NCBI RefSeq assembly: GCF_052115025.1
Contig: NZ_JBFRFW010000009.1
Location: forward strand, 186,001-250,000
Length of the DNA: 64,000 nucleotides
Origin: Bradyrhizobium_A sp052115025
GTDB lineage: Bacteria > Pseudomonadota > Alphaproteobacteria > Rhizobiales > Xanthobacteraceae
Reading direction: 5' to 3'
A program made the position numbers and the translations under genes. The notes beneath the pieces were generated by a model. The model was not told where the DNA came from. It searched no databases and saw only the letters and a list, made by a program, of their open reading frames with translations. Shown in pieces: positions 24,171 to 34,215 of the stretch (position 1 is the first letter of the stretch; every line of letters starts with the position of its first letter).

Positions 24171-25619
24171 TCAGGTTCCGCAGAAGGTCTGCAGCACCCG
24201 CTGGTCCGGCCGCGGCGGCTCGGCATAGGCGGCGAACTGCGGCTGCGCGTCGAACGGCCGCGCCAGCACCGTGGCGAGCTCCTCGAACGGGGCAGTGTCA
24301 CCGGCCGTTGCGGCTGCGATCACCGCCTCGATGCGGTGGTTGCGCGGGATGAACGCCGGATTGATGGCGCGCAGCGCCGCGGCGTCGGGCGCGCCCGGGC
24401 CGCGCTGCGCCCGCCAGCGCGTCAGCCAGGCGTCGAGCGCTGCGGGCTCGGCGACCATCGCGCGCAGCTCCGAGGCGTCGCCATCGGCGGCGTCGCTGAG
24501 GCGGCGGAAGGTCAGGGTGAAATCCATCTCCTGCTGCGCCATCAGTTGCAGGAACTCGCCGATCAGCTCGTCGTCGCCCTCCGCGCCGGCAAGGCCGAAC
24601 TTGGCGCGCATCCCGCCGGTGAAGGCGGCGTCGAACGCCGGCGAGAAGGCGCTCAGGATCTCCTTGGCGATCTCAATCGCCGTCTCCTGGCTGTCGTCGA
24701 ACAGCGGCAGCAGGCATTCGGCGAGGCGCGTCAGGTTCCACAGCGCGATGCGCGGCTGGTTGGCATAGGCGTAGCGGCCGTTCTGGTCGATGGAGGAGAA
24801 CACGGTCGCTGGATCGTACGCATCCATGAACGCGCAGGGGCCATAGTCGATGGTCTCGCCGGCGATCGACATGTTGTCGGTGTTCATCACGCCATGGATG
24901 AAGCCGATCTGCATCCAGCGCGCCACCAGCTCCGCCTGCCGTGCGATCACCTGCTTGAGCAGCGCGCGCGGCGGGTGGGCATCGCCGGCGATGTCGGGGT
25001 AGTGCCTGGCGACGACATGATCGACGAGCCGGCGGATGGCATCGCGGTCGTCGCGCGCGGCGAAGAACTGGAAGGTGCCGATGCGGATGTGGCTCGCCGC
25101 CACCCGCGTCAGCACGGCGCCCGGCAGCATGGTCTCGCGCTGCACGCGCTCGCCCGTCAGCACCGCGGCAAGCGCTCGCGTGGTGGGAATGCCGAGCGCG
25201 GCCATCGCCTCGCTGACCAGATACTCGCGCAGCACCGGGCCGAGCGCGGCGCGGCCGTCGCCGCGGCGCGAGAACGGGGTCGGGCCGGCGCCCTTGAGCT
25301 GCAGGTCGCGGCGGCGGCCGTGGCGGTCGATCACCTCGCCGAGCAGAATGGCGCGGCCGTCGCCGAGCTGCGGCACGAACTGGCCGAACTGATGGCCGGC
25401 ATAGGCGGTGGCGATCGGGTCGGCGCCGCTGGGGACGCTGGTGCCCGCGAGCACGGCGAGGCCGTGGGGGGAGGCCAGCCAGCCGGCGTCGAGGTTGAGC
25501 TCGTCCGCCAGCGCGCCATTGAGCTTGATCAGCTGCGGCGCGGTCACCGGCGTCGGCGCGACGCGGGCATAGAAGCGCTCGGGCAGGGCGGCGTAGCTGT
25601 TGTCGAACGGGATCTGCAT
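24171..25619 (-). CDS. selO: Protein adenylyltransferase SelO (YdiU/UPF0061)
   Basis: SelO is a pseudokinase-fold enzyme that transfers AMP from ATP to protein side chains (AMPylation) in redox homeostasis. This 482-residue copy has the family's start FDNSYAALPERFYARVAP, the YAGHQFGQFVPQLGDGRA loop and the nucleotide-binding LQLKGAGPTPFSRRGDGRA. The metal-binding FIHGVMNTDNMSIAGETIDYGPCAFMD is also present. It ends in FCGT, so a cysteine stands three residues from the end, where animal SelO has selenocysteine. The ATG at 25619 matches the family N-terminus. Confidence 0.95.
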   Translation of the reverse strand: MQIPFDNSYAALPERFYARVAPTPVTAPQLIKLNGALADELNLDAGWLASPHGLAVLAGTSVPSGADPIATAYAGHQFGQFVPQLGDGRAILLGEVIDRHGRRRDLQLKGAGPTPFSRRGDGRAALGPVLREYLVSEAMAALGIPTTRALAAVLTGERVQRETMLPGAVLTRVAASHIRIGTFQFFAARDDRDAIRRLVDHVVARHYPDIAGDAHPPRALLKQVIARQAELVARWMQIGFIHGVMNTDNMSIAGETIDYGPCAFMDAYDPATVFSSIDQNGRYAYANQPRIALWNLTRLAECLLPLFDDSQETAIEIAKEILSAFSPAFDAAFTGGMRAKFGLAGAEGDDELIGEFLQLMAQQEMDFTLTFRRLSDAADGDASELRAMVAEPAALDAWLTRWRAQRGPGAPDAAALRAINPAFIPRNHRIEAVIAAATAGDTAPFEELATVLARPFDAQPQFAAYAEPPRPDQRVLQTFCGT

Positions 25620-25917
25620 GGCACGGATATAGGGCGCGTCCGCAGCCCCGGCAATCGCGCGGCGCGGCGCAGCGGATGGCGGCGGCGGCCTTCGGGGTCG
25701 GCCGCATGGCACCATGGCGGATGCGTGCGAGCGCGATCGCGAGCGGTATCCCGTGGCACGCCCGCGCGGGAACTGTCATGATGATGACGGCGCGCTGCGC
25801 GCCGGCCAGCTTCGCCCCGTGCAGTGGCAGCCGCAGTGTTGATCGATGGCCCGCCGGCCGCACGGCCGGGGCCCATGTCATTGCAGACGCCGGATCTCAG
25901 CTGTGCGAAGGCCGACC
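25620..25917. other. Intergenic region between selO and the GH16 gene
   Basis: About 300 GC-rich bases separate two divergent genes. I see no further gene, repeat or clear operator. Both promoters must lie here. Confidence 0.4.
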
Positions 25918-26763
25918 ATGCCGTGTCGTCATGCGGGCCATCCCCGCCGTCCTCGATCGCTGTCGCACCGCCTCGCGGCGCTGGCCGTGATGCTGGCGGC
26001 GTTCGTCGGCGGCGCGGCGCATGCACAAACGCCGCCCGCGCCGGCGCAGGCCGCCGCCGCGGGCTTTGCCACGCTGGCCTTCAGCGATGCGTTCACTGCC
26101 GACACCTTCACCGCCGCGGCGCCGACGCGGCTGTGGTGGAACAGTTTCTGGTTCTTCCCGCCGCCGGTCGGCGGCGCCGCGCTGCTGTCGGGCAGCGGCG
26201 TCGTGCGCATCACCACGCCCGGCACCACGCCGAACACCCATCTCGTCAATCACCCGGTCAATTCCGATCCATACGGGCCGGACCATCTGTTCGGCTATTT
26301 CGAGGCGCGCATGCGTTTCTCGGCCGGCTCCGGCGGCGATGTGAAGAATTCCTGGGGGGCGTTCTGGCTGCTGTCGAAACCGGCGATCGAGAACAAGGTC
26401 ACCGGCGCTGATGGCAACAAGGCGTGGTGCGAGATCGACGTCGCCGAGATGTTCGGTCACGGCTTTCTCAACACCACCATTCATTCCTGGGTCCAGATCG
26501 GCAGCGGCACCCCGAAGGACACCATCAACCCCGCCCACCTCAACATGGTGACCGCCGACCCGATCGACGGCCACTGGCACACGTTCGGGGTGCTGTGGCA
26601 GGAGGGGGTGGTGACCTGGTTCCTGGACGACGTCCAGGTCGCGACCTATTCCCATGCCTTTTCGGTGTGCAACACCCAGCCCATGACGGTGGTGCTGTCG
26701 TCCCAGAGCCTGACCGGCGACTCCCAGGTCGCCGACGTCGCCTGGGTCCGGGTCTGGCATTAA
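25918..26763 (+). CDS. Exported glycoside hydrolase family 16 protein
   Basis: This is a 281-residue secreted beta-jelly-roll glycosidase. A basic N-terminus and signal peptide (LAALAVMLAAFVGGAAHA) are followed by a GH16 domain. The catalytic motif ExDxxE appears as CEIDVAEMFG, with FGYFEARMRFSAGSGGD before it and HTFGVLWQEGVVTWFLDDVQVATY after it, all GH16 hallmarks. GH16 enzymes cut beta-1,3/1,4-glucans and marine or cell-wall galactans; the target is not readable here. An in-frame ATG at 25846 would add an Arg-rich leader, so 25918 is preferred. Confidence 0.9.
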   Translation: MPCRHAGHPRRPRSLSHRLAALAVMLAAFVGGAAHAQTPPAPAQAAAAGFATLAFSDAFTADTFTAAAPTRLWWNSFWFFPPPVGGAALLSGSGVVRITTPGTTPNTHLVNHPVNSDPYGPDHLFGYFEARMRFSAGSGGDVKNSWGAFWLLSKPAIENKVTGADGNKAWCEIDVAEMFGHGFLNTTIHSWVQIGSGTPKDTINPAHLNMVTADPIDGHWHTFGVLWQEGVVTWFLDDVQVATYSHAFSVCNTQPMTVVLSSQSLTGDSQVADVAWVRVWH

Positions 26764-26978
26764 AGCGCCCGCGTCCGGCCGCCGCGGCGCTCCGAAATCC
26801 GGCCAAAAGTCGTCAAAAGTCACATATCCGCCAAAGGCTTAATGGAGTACCGCTGGTTGTGGCAAAAATGTCGCAGCGGGTTCCCAAACGCCGGGGACAA
26901 GTGCCGAAAACGTTGCATGCGGGAACCGGACATGATGATTGGCGCCCATTGATTTTCTTTTCTTGGGAATACACGCAA

Positions 26979-27668
26979 ATGAAGAAGTTCCTGCTCGCCA
27001 GCGCCGCTGTGATCGCGCTCGCGTCGTCCGCCTCGGCCGCTGACCTGGCCGCCCGCACCTACACCAAGGCTCCGGTTGCTCCGATCAGCCCGCTGACCAA
27101 CTGGTCGGGCTTCTACGTCGGCGCCTTCGGCGGCTATGGCTGGAGCGGCAGCAGCAGCAACAACCTCGACCTCAAGGGCGGCTTCGGCGGCGGCACCATC
27201 GGCTACAACTGGCAGGGCGCGGGCAGCCCGGTCGTGTGGGGTATCGAAGTTGACGCTGCTGGCGCCAGCATCCGCCAGTCGGCTGGCCTGGTCGGCGTCC
27301 TGACCGCCGAGGACAAGATCCGTGCGTTCGGCACCGTGACCGGCCGCGTCGGCTATGCCTTCGATTCGGCGCTGCTGTACGTCAAGGGCGGTTACGCCTG
27401 GGCCGACAACCGCTTCTCGGTCAACGTCGCCGGCGTGAACTTCTCGGACAGCAAGCTGCACTCCGGCTGGACCGTCGGCGCGGGCCTCGAGTACATGTTC
27501 CTGCCGAGCTGGTCGGCCAAGGCCGAGTACCAGTATGCCGACTTCGGCAACCAGACCTACTTCGCCAACCTCGGCGGCATCAATTCGGGCAACCAGCAGA
27601 TCCACACGATCAAGGCTGGCATCAACTACCACTTCAACTGGGGTGGTCCGATCGTCGCAAAGTACTGA
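26979..27668 (+). CDS. Outer membrane beta-barrel protein (Omp25/RopB-like)
   Basis: This 229-residue protein has signal peptide MKKFLLASAAVIALASSASA and a mature start DLAARTYTKAPVAPISPLTNWSGFYVGAFGGYGW, the typical opening of Rhizobiales Omp25/RopB-type porin-like barrels. Alternating strands follow (IRAFGTVTGRVGYAFDSALLYVKGGYAW, SGWTVGAGLEYMFLPSWSAKAEYQYADFG), and the last strand ends in HFNWGGPIVAKY, with a terminal aromatic as needed for BAM assembly. It is monocistronic, with a long leader and a strong terminator. Its codon use, with few rare codons, suggests high expression. Confidence 0.93.
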   Translation: MKKFLLASAAVIALASSASAADLAARTYTKAPVAPISPLTNWSGFYVGAFGGYGWSGSSSNNLDLKGGFGGGTIGYNWQGAGSPVVWGIEVDAAGASIRQSAGLVGVLTAEDKIRAFGTVTGRVGYAFDSALLYVKGGYAWADNRFSVNVAGVNFSDSKLHSGWTVGAGLEYMFLPSWSAKAEYQYADFGNQTYFANLGGINSGNQQIHTIKAGINYHFNWGGPIVAKY

Positions 27669-27701
27669 TCGCGCGATATTCTCCATCTGACATCCGACTT
27701 G

Positions 27702-27730
27702 AGCCCGGCACGCATGTGCCGGGCTTTTTT
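27702..27730 (+). terminator. Rho-independent terminator of the Omp gene
   Basis: A perfect 10-bp stem (27702-27711 with 27716-27725), GCAT loop and TTTTTT tract ending at 27730, 33 bases after the stop codon. Confidence 0.95.
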
Positions 27731-28023
27731 CGTTGGAGGTTTACCGAAGCTCGAAATTGATCTGAGTTGCGGCGCGATGCTGCCTGGATGAAATTTTAGT
27801 AATGGAAAGACAGGCGTCGTGGCTAATTTGTAAATATCGCAGCTTCGTCAATGGGCGATGTGTCTCAGCTGAATGCTGCGTGAACGGTCCAGCCACAGAT
27901 TTGGGCGAGAGTAGACGCGAATCTGGCCAAATTGAATTTGATAGTTTGCGTGTCATCCGCAGACGGATGATGCAGAGTCTTTAGCAGAAGATCTTTTCTC
28001 CATTTATATTAGGGGTGTAAGCG
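27731..28023. other. Lower-GC intergenic region
   Basis: This stretch is visibly AT-richer than its surroundings (for example TTTATATTAGG near 28005). Short open frames in it have no protein-like features. AGGGGTG just before 28024 serves the next gene. Confidence 0.4.
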
Positions 28024-28782
28024 ATGACGACACGTTCGAAATCCACCAAACACATCTCTCACGATGGACCTGCCGCGCGTATTTCGCATGACGCTATCGT
28101 TCCTTCACGGACGCGGGTGTGGAGCGAACTGCTGGTGCTGGCGAAGAACGTTGCTGGGAACAGCAAGGTTCGTGTGGCCTTCAAGTGGGCCAAAACGATT
28201 GGCCTGACTGGCTTGTTGCTCAGTGGAGCACAGCAGGCGGCTGTAGCGTTGGCTCCGCAGTCGTTCGATGCATTCTACAATCCCGTTGCGGAGGCTGTCG
28301 GGCTGCATCGGCCATACGCCGCGATTTCACACGAGCCGGCTGAGGCGCCGCTGAAGCAGGGCGACGTCGGTAAGACGGACAATTTCTACTACGAGTTTAA
28401 GCTCACGGATTTGAATAGTGTCGGCTCTGTCTATGGTCGTTTTCATGGCGTCGCAGCGACGCCGGATGGTCCCGTTGATCCGCGTTGGTGGACTGTGCGT
28501 GGGACCACCAATGGCAATGTGGCGCAACTGCACTACGTGAACGAAAAGGGAGTGCCGCTCGGCAACATCGTCCTGCGGCGTTCGGCCGACACGGCAACAT
28601 GGGCGGGGCACCTTACAGGCATCGATCAGAGTATTTCGGACAAGGATTTCGTTCAGAGCCCCATCATTGTGACGCAGTCACGCTATGAATTGCCCCGTGT
28701 TGCAAAGGATTCTTTTCTTGCAACCGCTCCGAGGATTGTGGCCGGGTATGACCGGTCCGCGCCGGGAAATAGTCACCAGTAG
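28024..28782 (+). CDS. Hypothetical protein with one hydrophobic segment
   Basis: This is a 252-residue protein I do not recognise. A basic N-terminus is followed by a weakly hydrophobic stretch (TIGLTGLLLSGAQQAAVALA, about residues 57-76). A polar domain with strand-like segments comes next: FYYEFKLTDLNSVGSVYGRFHGVA, WWTVRGTTNGNVAQLHYVNEKGV and TATWAGHLTGID. The composition of the latter part suggests a beta-sandwich. AGGGGTG precedes the ATG. Base composition is less GC-rich than the genes around it, which may mean recent acquisition. It has no operon partners. Confidence 0.65.
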   Translation: MTTRSKSTKHISHDGPAARISHDAIVPSRTRVWSELLVLAKNVAGNSKVRVAFKWAKTIGLTGLLLSGAQQAAVALAPQSFDAFYNPVAEAVGLHRPYAAISHEPAEAPLKQGDVGKTDNFYYEFKLTDLNSVGSVYGRFHGVAATPDGPVDPRWWTVRGTTNGNVAQLHYVNEKGVPLGNIVLRRSADTATWAGHLTGIDQSISDKDFVQSPIIVTQSRYELPRVAKDSFLATAPRIVAGYDRSAPGNSHQ

Positions 28783-28829
28783 AGCTTGGGCGTGTGGCGC
28801 CAAAATGAAGATATTCGCACAAAAGTAGA

Positions 28830-28850
28830 GGGGGGAAGGGGCTTCCCCCC
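28830..28850 (+). promoter_or_regulatory. G/C-run hairpin in the leader of the ABC-F gene
   Basis: GGGGGGAAG (28830-28838) pairs perfectly with CTTCCCCCC (28842-28850) around a GGG loop. There is no U-tract. It lies 53 bases before the ABC-F start codon and 48 after the previous stop, so it is either a leader structure or a 3'-end stabiliser. Confidence 0.5.
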
Positions 28851-28902
28851 GGAGCCCACATCCCCTAAACACGCGGCAAATTTCCCTCATTTCGCGCGTG
28901 CC

Positions 28903-30525
<1,623 letters not shown>

Positions 30526-30540
30526 GACGGCGCCTTCTCC

Positions 30541-30589
30541 CCTCATGGTGAGGAGTGCGGCACAGCCGCGCGTCTCGAACCATGAGGCC
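30541..30589. repeat. CCTCATGG palindromic repeat
   Basis: CCTCATGGTGAGGAG and CTCGAACCATGAGG bound a GCGGC/GCCGC hairpin. A second copy lies at 30806-30852. Both flank the REP element at 30673-30781. Confidence 0.8.
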
Positions 30590-30672
30590 ACGGTGCTTGC
30601 CGCGGAATAGCTTCTGCCGCGGCCCTTGCCCCACGTCGTCTGATCTGTTCCTCCGCGCACGCCACACCCACT

Positions 30673-30781
30673 GCGTCATTGCCGGGCTTGACCCGGCAAT
30701 CCAGCTTCCGCGCGGCTCGACGTGCGTCCCTAAGCTGGATCACCGGGTCACGGCGCTTGCGCGCCGCCCCGGTGATGACGC
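30673..30781. repeat. REP/BIME-like element
   Basis: GCGTCATTGCCGGGCTTGAC opens and CCCCGGTGATGACGC closes this two-arm palindrome; the arms share AATCCAGCTT/AAGCTGGATC. Same family as 8011-8155 and 41361-41470. Confidence 0.85.
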
Positions 30782-30805
30782 AGAGAATGAAGCGGCGCCT
30801 TCTCT

Positions 30806-30852
30806 CCTCATGGTGAGGAGCGCGGCATAGCCGCGCGTCTCGAACCATGAGA
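30806..30852. repeat. CCTCATGG palindromic repeat
   Basis: Copy of the element at 30541-30589 with a GCGGCATAGCCGC core. Together with the REP elements, it fills the 500 bases between two convergent genes. Confidence 0.8.
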
Positions 30853-30928
30853 CCACGCCTTTCTCTGTTGTGGCCAGGCTTGTTCCGGTCCCCCCGCTTA
30901 GGGACGCAGTGCCCTCCTTGTCGGGGCC

Positions 30929-30986
30929 GCCGGGAGACCTTAGTCCTAGCGATCCGTCAAAGACGGATCGCGCTGCCCGGCGATGA
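30929..30986. repeat. Partial REP element with GATCCGTC hairpin
   Basis: GATCCGTCAAAGACGGATC forms a perfect hairpin flanked by CTTAGTCCTAGC and CTGCCCGGCGATGAC. It resembles the centre of 13165-13288. Confidence 0.7.
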
Positions 30987-31039
30987 CAAACACTAAGGTC
31001 GGTGGTTTGCTTTTCAGGACGAGGGAAGACTCCCGCGGC

Positions 31040-31933
31040 TCATTTGCCAGTTGCGCTCTTCTTCCCCGCCTGCTCCGTCTTCAGCGTCTTGGCAAAATCC
31101 GTCTTGGCCTTGCCGACGAGGCGGCCGAGCAGGGTGGGGTCGACGAAGGCGTCCTTGTCGCCGGCCTTGAGCTTCGCCGCGCGGCCGAACACGTCGGTAG
31201 CTTCGGGATGGCCGGTCAGCACCACGTCGGCCTTCATCGCGCCGAGCCGCGCAAAGCTCTTCTCGAAATCGGCGACGATGCCCGGATAGGTCGTGTTGCC
31301 GACGAGCACGTTGCCGGCCACCGTGATGCTGCAGGGAAACACCACCTGCAGCGTGCGGCCGCCGTCGGTCACCGGCATGGAGAAGGTGGTGCAGCCCTTG
31401 GTGTGGCCTGGCGTCAGCGTCGCGGTGAGGCGGATGTCGCCGAGCGTGATCGTCTCGCCGTCGGCGAGGACGCGATCGACCGCGACCGGTGGGAAGGTCA
31501 GGTAGGCGTACTCGCTGTCGCCCTCGTGGCGGCCGTGCTCCAGCGCCGAGCGATCCTCGGCGCTGGCATAAACCGCGGCGCCGCTGTCGCGCTTGAGCTG
31601 CGCCATCGCGCCGGCATGGTCGAGATGGGCGTGGTTGTTGAGGATGATCTTGACCTCGTCCATCTTGTAGCCGAGCGCGGCGATGTTCTTTTCGATCAGG
31701 GGGGCGTTCTCCGCCATCGTGCCGTCGAGCAGGATCGCTTGCCGGCCCGACGTGATGAGATAGGCGCTGAGCCCCTGCGTGCCGACATAGTAGATGTTGC
31801 CGGCGATGCGGAACGGCGCGGCCGGCTTGAACCAGGCTTCGGGCGCGGCGAACGGCTCGGCGGCGCGCGCGCAAGGCTGGGCGGCAGCAATCAGCAGCGC
31901 GGCAAGGGCGGCACGCGCGGGCAGGGTCGGCAT
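31040..31933 (-). CDS. Subclass B3 metallo-beta-lactamase-like enzyme
   Basis: This is a 297-residue exported zinc hydrolase. The signal peptide (MPTLPARAALAALLIAAAQPCARA) precedes an MBL domain. Its zinc site is arranged as in subclass B3: NNHAHLDHAG (HxHxDH), GHTKGCTTF, and the last ligand in LTGHPEATD. The layout (YYVGTQGLSAYLITSG, then DRVLADGETITLGDIRLTATLTPGH, then TTYPGIVADFEKSFA) closely parallels B3 enzymes such as BJP-1 of Bradyrhizobium. Hydrolysis of beta-lactams is plausible but cannot be proven from sequence. No ampR-like regulator adjoins. ATG 31933 starts the signal peptide. Confidence 0.88.
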   Translation of the reverse strand: MPTLPARAALAALLIAAAQPCARAAEPFAAPEAWFKPAAPFRIAGNIYYVGTQGLSAYLITSGRQAILLDGTMAENAPLIEKNIAALGYKMDEVKIILNNHAHLDHAGAMAQLKRDSGAAVYASAEDRSALEHGRHEGDSEYAYLTFPPVAVDRVLADGETITLGDIRLTATLTPGHTKGCTTFSMPVTDGGRTLQVVFPCSITVAGNVLVGNTTYPGIVADFEKSFARLGAMKADVVLTGHPEATDVFGRAAKLKAGDKDAFVDPTLLGRLVGKAKTDFAKTLKTEQAGKKSATGK

Positions 31934-32251
31934 CCATCGTCTCCCATGGGGTGGTCGGGGCGTGTCGAGCGTTACCGGTGCGCCGGGATGCCCGCAAACG
32001 ATCAATGTTGGGCCGAGCCATGAGAAAAATTTGGAGCGGTGCGCCTTGGCGACGCCACGATTTCGGCCGCCCGCCGCGGCGGCGTGACGTGCGCCAAACC
32101 ACAGCTTTTGTGCGCGTGGCGTTGCGCTGTTACGGAAAATCGACGACACTTCGCAGGCTCGCCCGCATCATGATCACTGTCCCGCGCCGCCGGCCTGTCC
32201 GCGCCCTGTGCGTTGCCGGTGCGTGCCCCCATGTTCGAGGAGGAGAGGCCG

Positions 32252-32686
32252 ATGAAGGATCCGTCGCGCTACCGCCAGACCATTCTCGATCGCATCAGCT
32301 TCGGCATCAGCCGCGGCCGCACGCTGGAGAGCCTGTGCGGTGTGGACGGCATGCCCTCGCTCGCCACGCTGCGGCGCTGGGCGCGCCTCGACCCCGACGG
32401 CTTCGGCGCCGCGTTTCAGCGCGGCCGTGCCTTCGACCTGCAGGCGCGGCTCGATGCCCTGCTGGAAATCGCCGACGACAGTCGCGACGACTGGCGGCCG
32501 CGTGCCGCGCCGGGCGATGCGGCGCCGGCAGCGTTTGATCGGGACAACGTGACGCGGGCGCGGCTGCGCATCCGCGCCCATGGCGCGGACCTCGCGCGGG
32601 CGATGGCGAAAGCCGACGATCTGTCCGCCGATCGTCTCACCGGGGTGCTGGACGTGATCGCGGCGCGGGCCGCGCCCGAGGGCTAG
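32252..32686 (+). CDS. Orphan terminase-small-subunit-like protein
   Basis: This is a 144-residue soluble protein whose first 75 residues (RQTILDRISFGISRGRTLESLCGVDGMPSLATLRRWARLDPDGFGAAFQRGRAFD) resemble the DNA-binding helix-turn-helix domain of Sf6-type phage terminase small subunits. There the domain recognises packaging sites. The rest is Ala/Arg/Asp-rich and helical. GGAGGAGAGG precedes ATG 32252. No large terminase, portal or capsid gene lies within the window, so it is either a prophage remnant or a domesticated DNA-binding protein. Family call moderate. Confidence 0.6.
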   Translation: MKDPSRYRQTILDRISFGISRGRTLESLCGVDGMPSLATLRRWARLDPDGFGAAFQRGRAFDLQARLDALLEIADDSRDDWRPRAAPGDAAPAAFDRDNVTRARLRIRAHGADLARAMAKADDLSADRLTGVLDVIAARAAPEG

Positions 32687-32765
32687 AGCGTTTCGAGCGA
32701 AGCATGCCCCCGGACTTGATCCGGGGGTGGATACCGGTTCGCGTGAAGAAAACGCGTCAAACTAA
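32687..32765. repeat. Interspersed repeat with CCCCGGA hairpin
   Basis: AGAGCGTTTCGAGCGAAGC is followed by CCCCGGACTTGATCCGGGG, a perfect 7-bp hairpin, and then CCGGTTCGCGTGAAGAAAAC and GCGTCAAAC. Part of it recurs inverted at 23227-23256. It overlaps the end of the TetR gene. Confidence 0.8.
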
Positions 32766-33427
32766 AATCGAGAGCGCGTTCGCGCTGAACGCGCTCCAGG
32801 CGCCGCCGCGCGGCCGGCGAAATAGCCGCACAGCATGTCGCCGAGGATGGCCGCCTTGCGCGCGACGTCGGCATCGGAATGGTCCGATGTCACGGTGTCG
32901 CCGACCGCGCCCATGATGGTGGTGACGATGTCGGCCATCACAGCGCGCTCCCGCGGCGCCGCTTTGGGCATCAGCTCGCCGAGGAAGGTGGTGAACAGGC
33001 GCTGGCCGCGCGCCTCCATCTGCCGCGCCTCCGGCGCGTCGCGGTAGAGCGGGGCGGCGTCGTCGAGCGCTGTGCGCAGCGCCGCTTCCTCGCGCTCGGT
33101 CCTCAGGAACGTGTCGAGCAAGGTGCGCAGGCGCTGCTGCGGCGGGCAGGTGCGGTCGGCGAGGATGTCATGGAGCAGGGCGCTGGTGCGCGTCCACTCG
33201 TCGACCTGCAGGCGGAACAGGATCGCCTCCTTGTTGGGGAAGTACTGGTACACCGAGCCGACGCTGACGCCGGCGCGCTCGGCGACGCGCGCGGTGGTGA
33301 AACGCGGCGCGCCGTCGCGCGTCAAAACGTGAGTAGCCGCCTCCAGGACGTCGGCGACGAGCTGGGCCGAGCGGGCCTGTTGTGGCGCTTTTCTCGGGGA
33401 AATACGCGGTTTTGTGCGGGGGGCCAT
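32762..33427 (-). CDS. TetR-family transcriptional regulator
   Basis: This is a 221-residue repressor. A basic N-terminal tail leads to the TetR helix-turn-helix (FTTARVAERAGVSVGSVYQYFPNKEAILFRL, about residues 43-74), and the remaining all-helical part is the ligand and dimer domain. It is divergent from an O-methyltransferase gene with about 110 bp between the starts, so that gene is a likely target. The C-terminal residues run into a repeat element, so the last few residues (GARSARTRSRF) may be accidental. Ligand unknown. Confidence 0.92.
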   Translation of the reverse strand: MAPRTKPRISPRKAPQQARSAQLVADVLEAATHVLTRDGAPRFTTARVAERAGVSVGSVYQYFPNKEAILFRLQVDEWTRTSALLHDILADRTCPPQQRLRTLLDTFLRTEREEAALRTALDDAAPLYRDAPEARQMEARGQRLFTTFLGELMPKAAPRERAVMADIVTTIMGAVGDTVTSDHSDADVARKAAILGDMLCGYFAGRAAAPGARSARTRSRF

Positions 33428-33538
33428 GGCGGCTTCCGGGAATGCGAATGGCGAATGCGACGAATTATTCGTATTTTACGCCAGGACGTCGCCGACGTCA
33501 TCCCTTTCGATCCAAGTCCGCAATTCCTGGAGTTGTCC

Positions 33539-34204
33539 ATGTCCACCACGTTGAAAGCGGCGCCGCTGGCGCCGATCCTCGCCCGGCTGCTCGACGATGC
33601 CGACGAAAGCAGCACGGCGCTGCACCGCGAGCTCGAACACCTGACGCCGCAGGAGCGCGCGCAGCTGCATCAGCAGGCCGACTACCGCGCGCTCTACCAT
33701 CGCACCCGCGACCACCACCTTGCGGTGTCGCGCGATACCGCGAGGCTGCTGTACATGCTGGCGCGTGCGCTGCGGGCGCACAACATCGTCGAGTTCGGCA
33801 CTTCGTTCGGCGTCTCGACACTGCATCTCGCTGCGGCGCTGCGCGACAATGGCGGCGGCCGGCTGATCGGCAGCGAGTTCGAGCCGTCCAAGGTCGCCCG
33901 CGCCCGCGACACCATCGTGGCGGCGGGCCTCGCCGATCTCGTCGACCTCCGCGAGGGCGACGCGCTTGAGACGCTGGCGCGCGACCTGCCGGAGCCGATT
34001 GATCTCGTGCTGCTCGACGGCGCGAAATCGCTCTATCCCGCGGTGCTTTCGCTGCTCGCGCCGCATCTGCGTCCCGGCGCGGTGATCGTCGCCGACAACG
34101 CCGACTGGAGCGATGACTATCTCGCGATCGTGCGCGATCCGGTCGGCCGCTACCAGTCGCTGGCATTCGGCGTGGACGTCGAGCTGTCGGTGTTCACCGG
34201 CTGA
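33539..34204 (+). CDS. SAM-dependent O-methyltransferase (class I, COMT-like)
   Basis: This 221-residue methyltransferase has the SAM-binding motif NIVEFGTSFGVSTLHLAAAL, an acidic residue after the second strand (GSEFEPSKV), and IDLVLLDGAKSLYPAVLSLLAPHLRPGAVIVADNADW. That block holds the Asp and Asn positions used for metal and catechol binding in COMT-type enzymes. It may methylate catechols or similar hydroxylated small molecules. It is divergent from TetR and lies beside a LysR/efflux unit; a detoxification role is an inference. No strong ribosome binding site is seen. Confidence 0.88.
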   Translation: MSTTLKAAPLAPILARLLDDADESSTALHRELEHLTPQERAQLHQQADYRALYHRTRDHHLAVSRDTARLLYMLARALRAHNIVEFGTSFGVSTLHLAAALRDNGGGRLIGSEFEPSKVARARDTIVAAGLADLVDLREGDALETLARDLPEPIDLVLLDGAKSLYPAVLSLLAPHLRPGAVIVADNADWSDDYLAIVRDPVGRYQSLAFGVDVELSVFTG

Positions 34205-34215
34205 CGCGGCCGTCC

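Noticed and set aside
30526..31039. Small open frames between the ABC-F and metallo-beta-lactamase-like genes
   Set aside because: All lie within REP-like and CCTCAT palindromes, and translations repeat elsewhere in the window wherever the elements occur.
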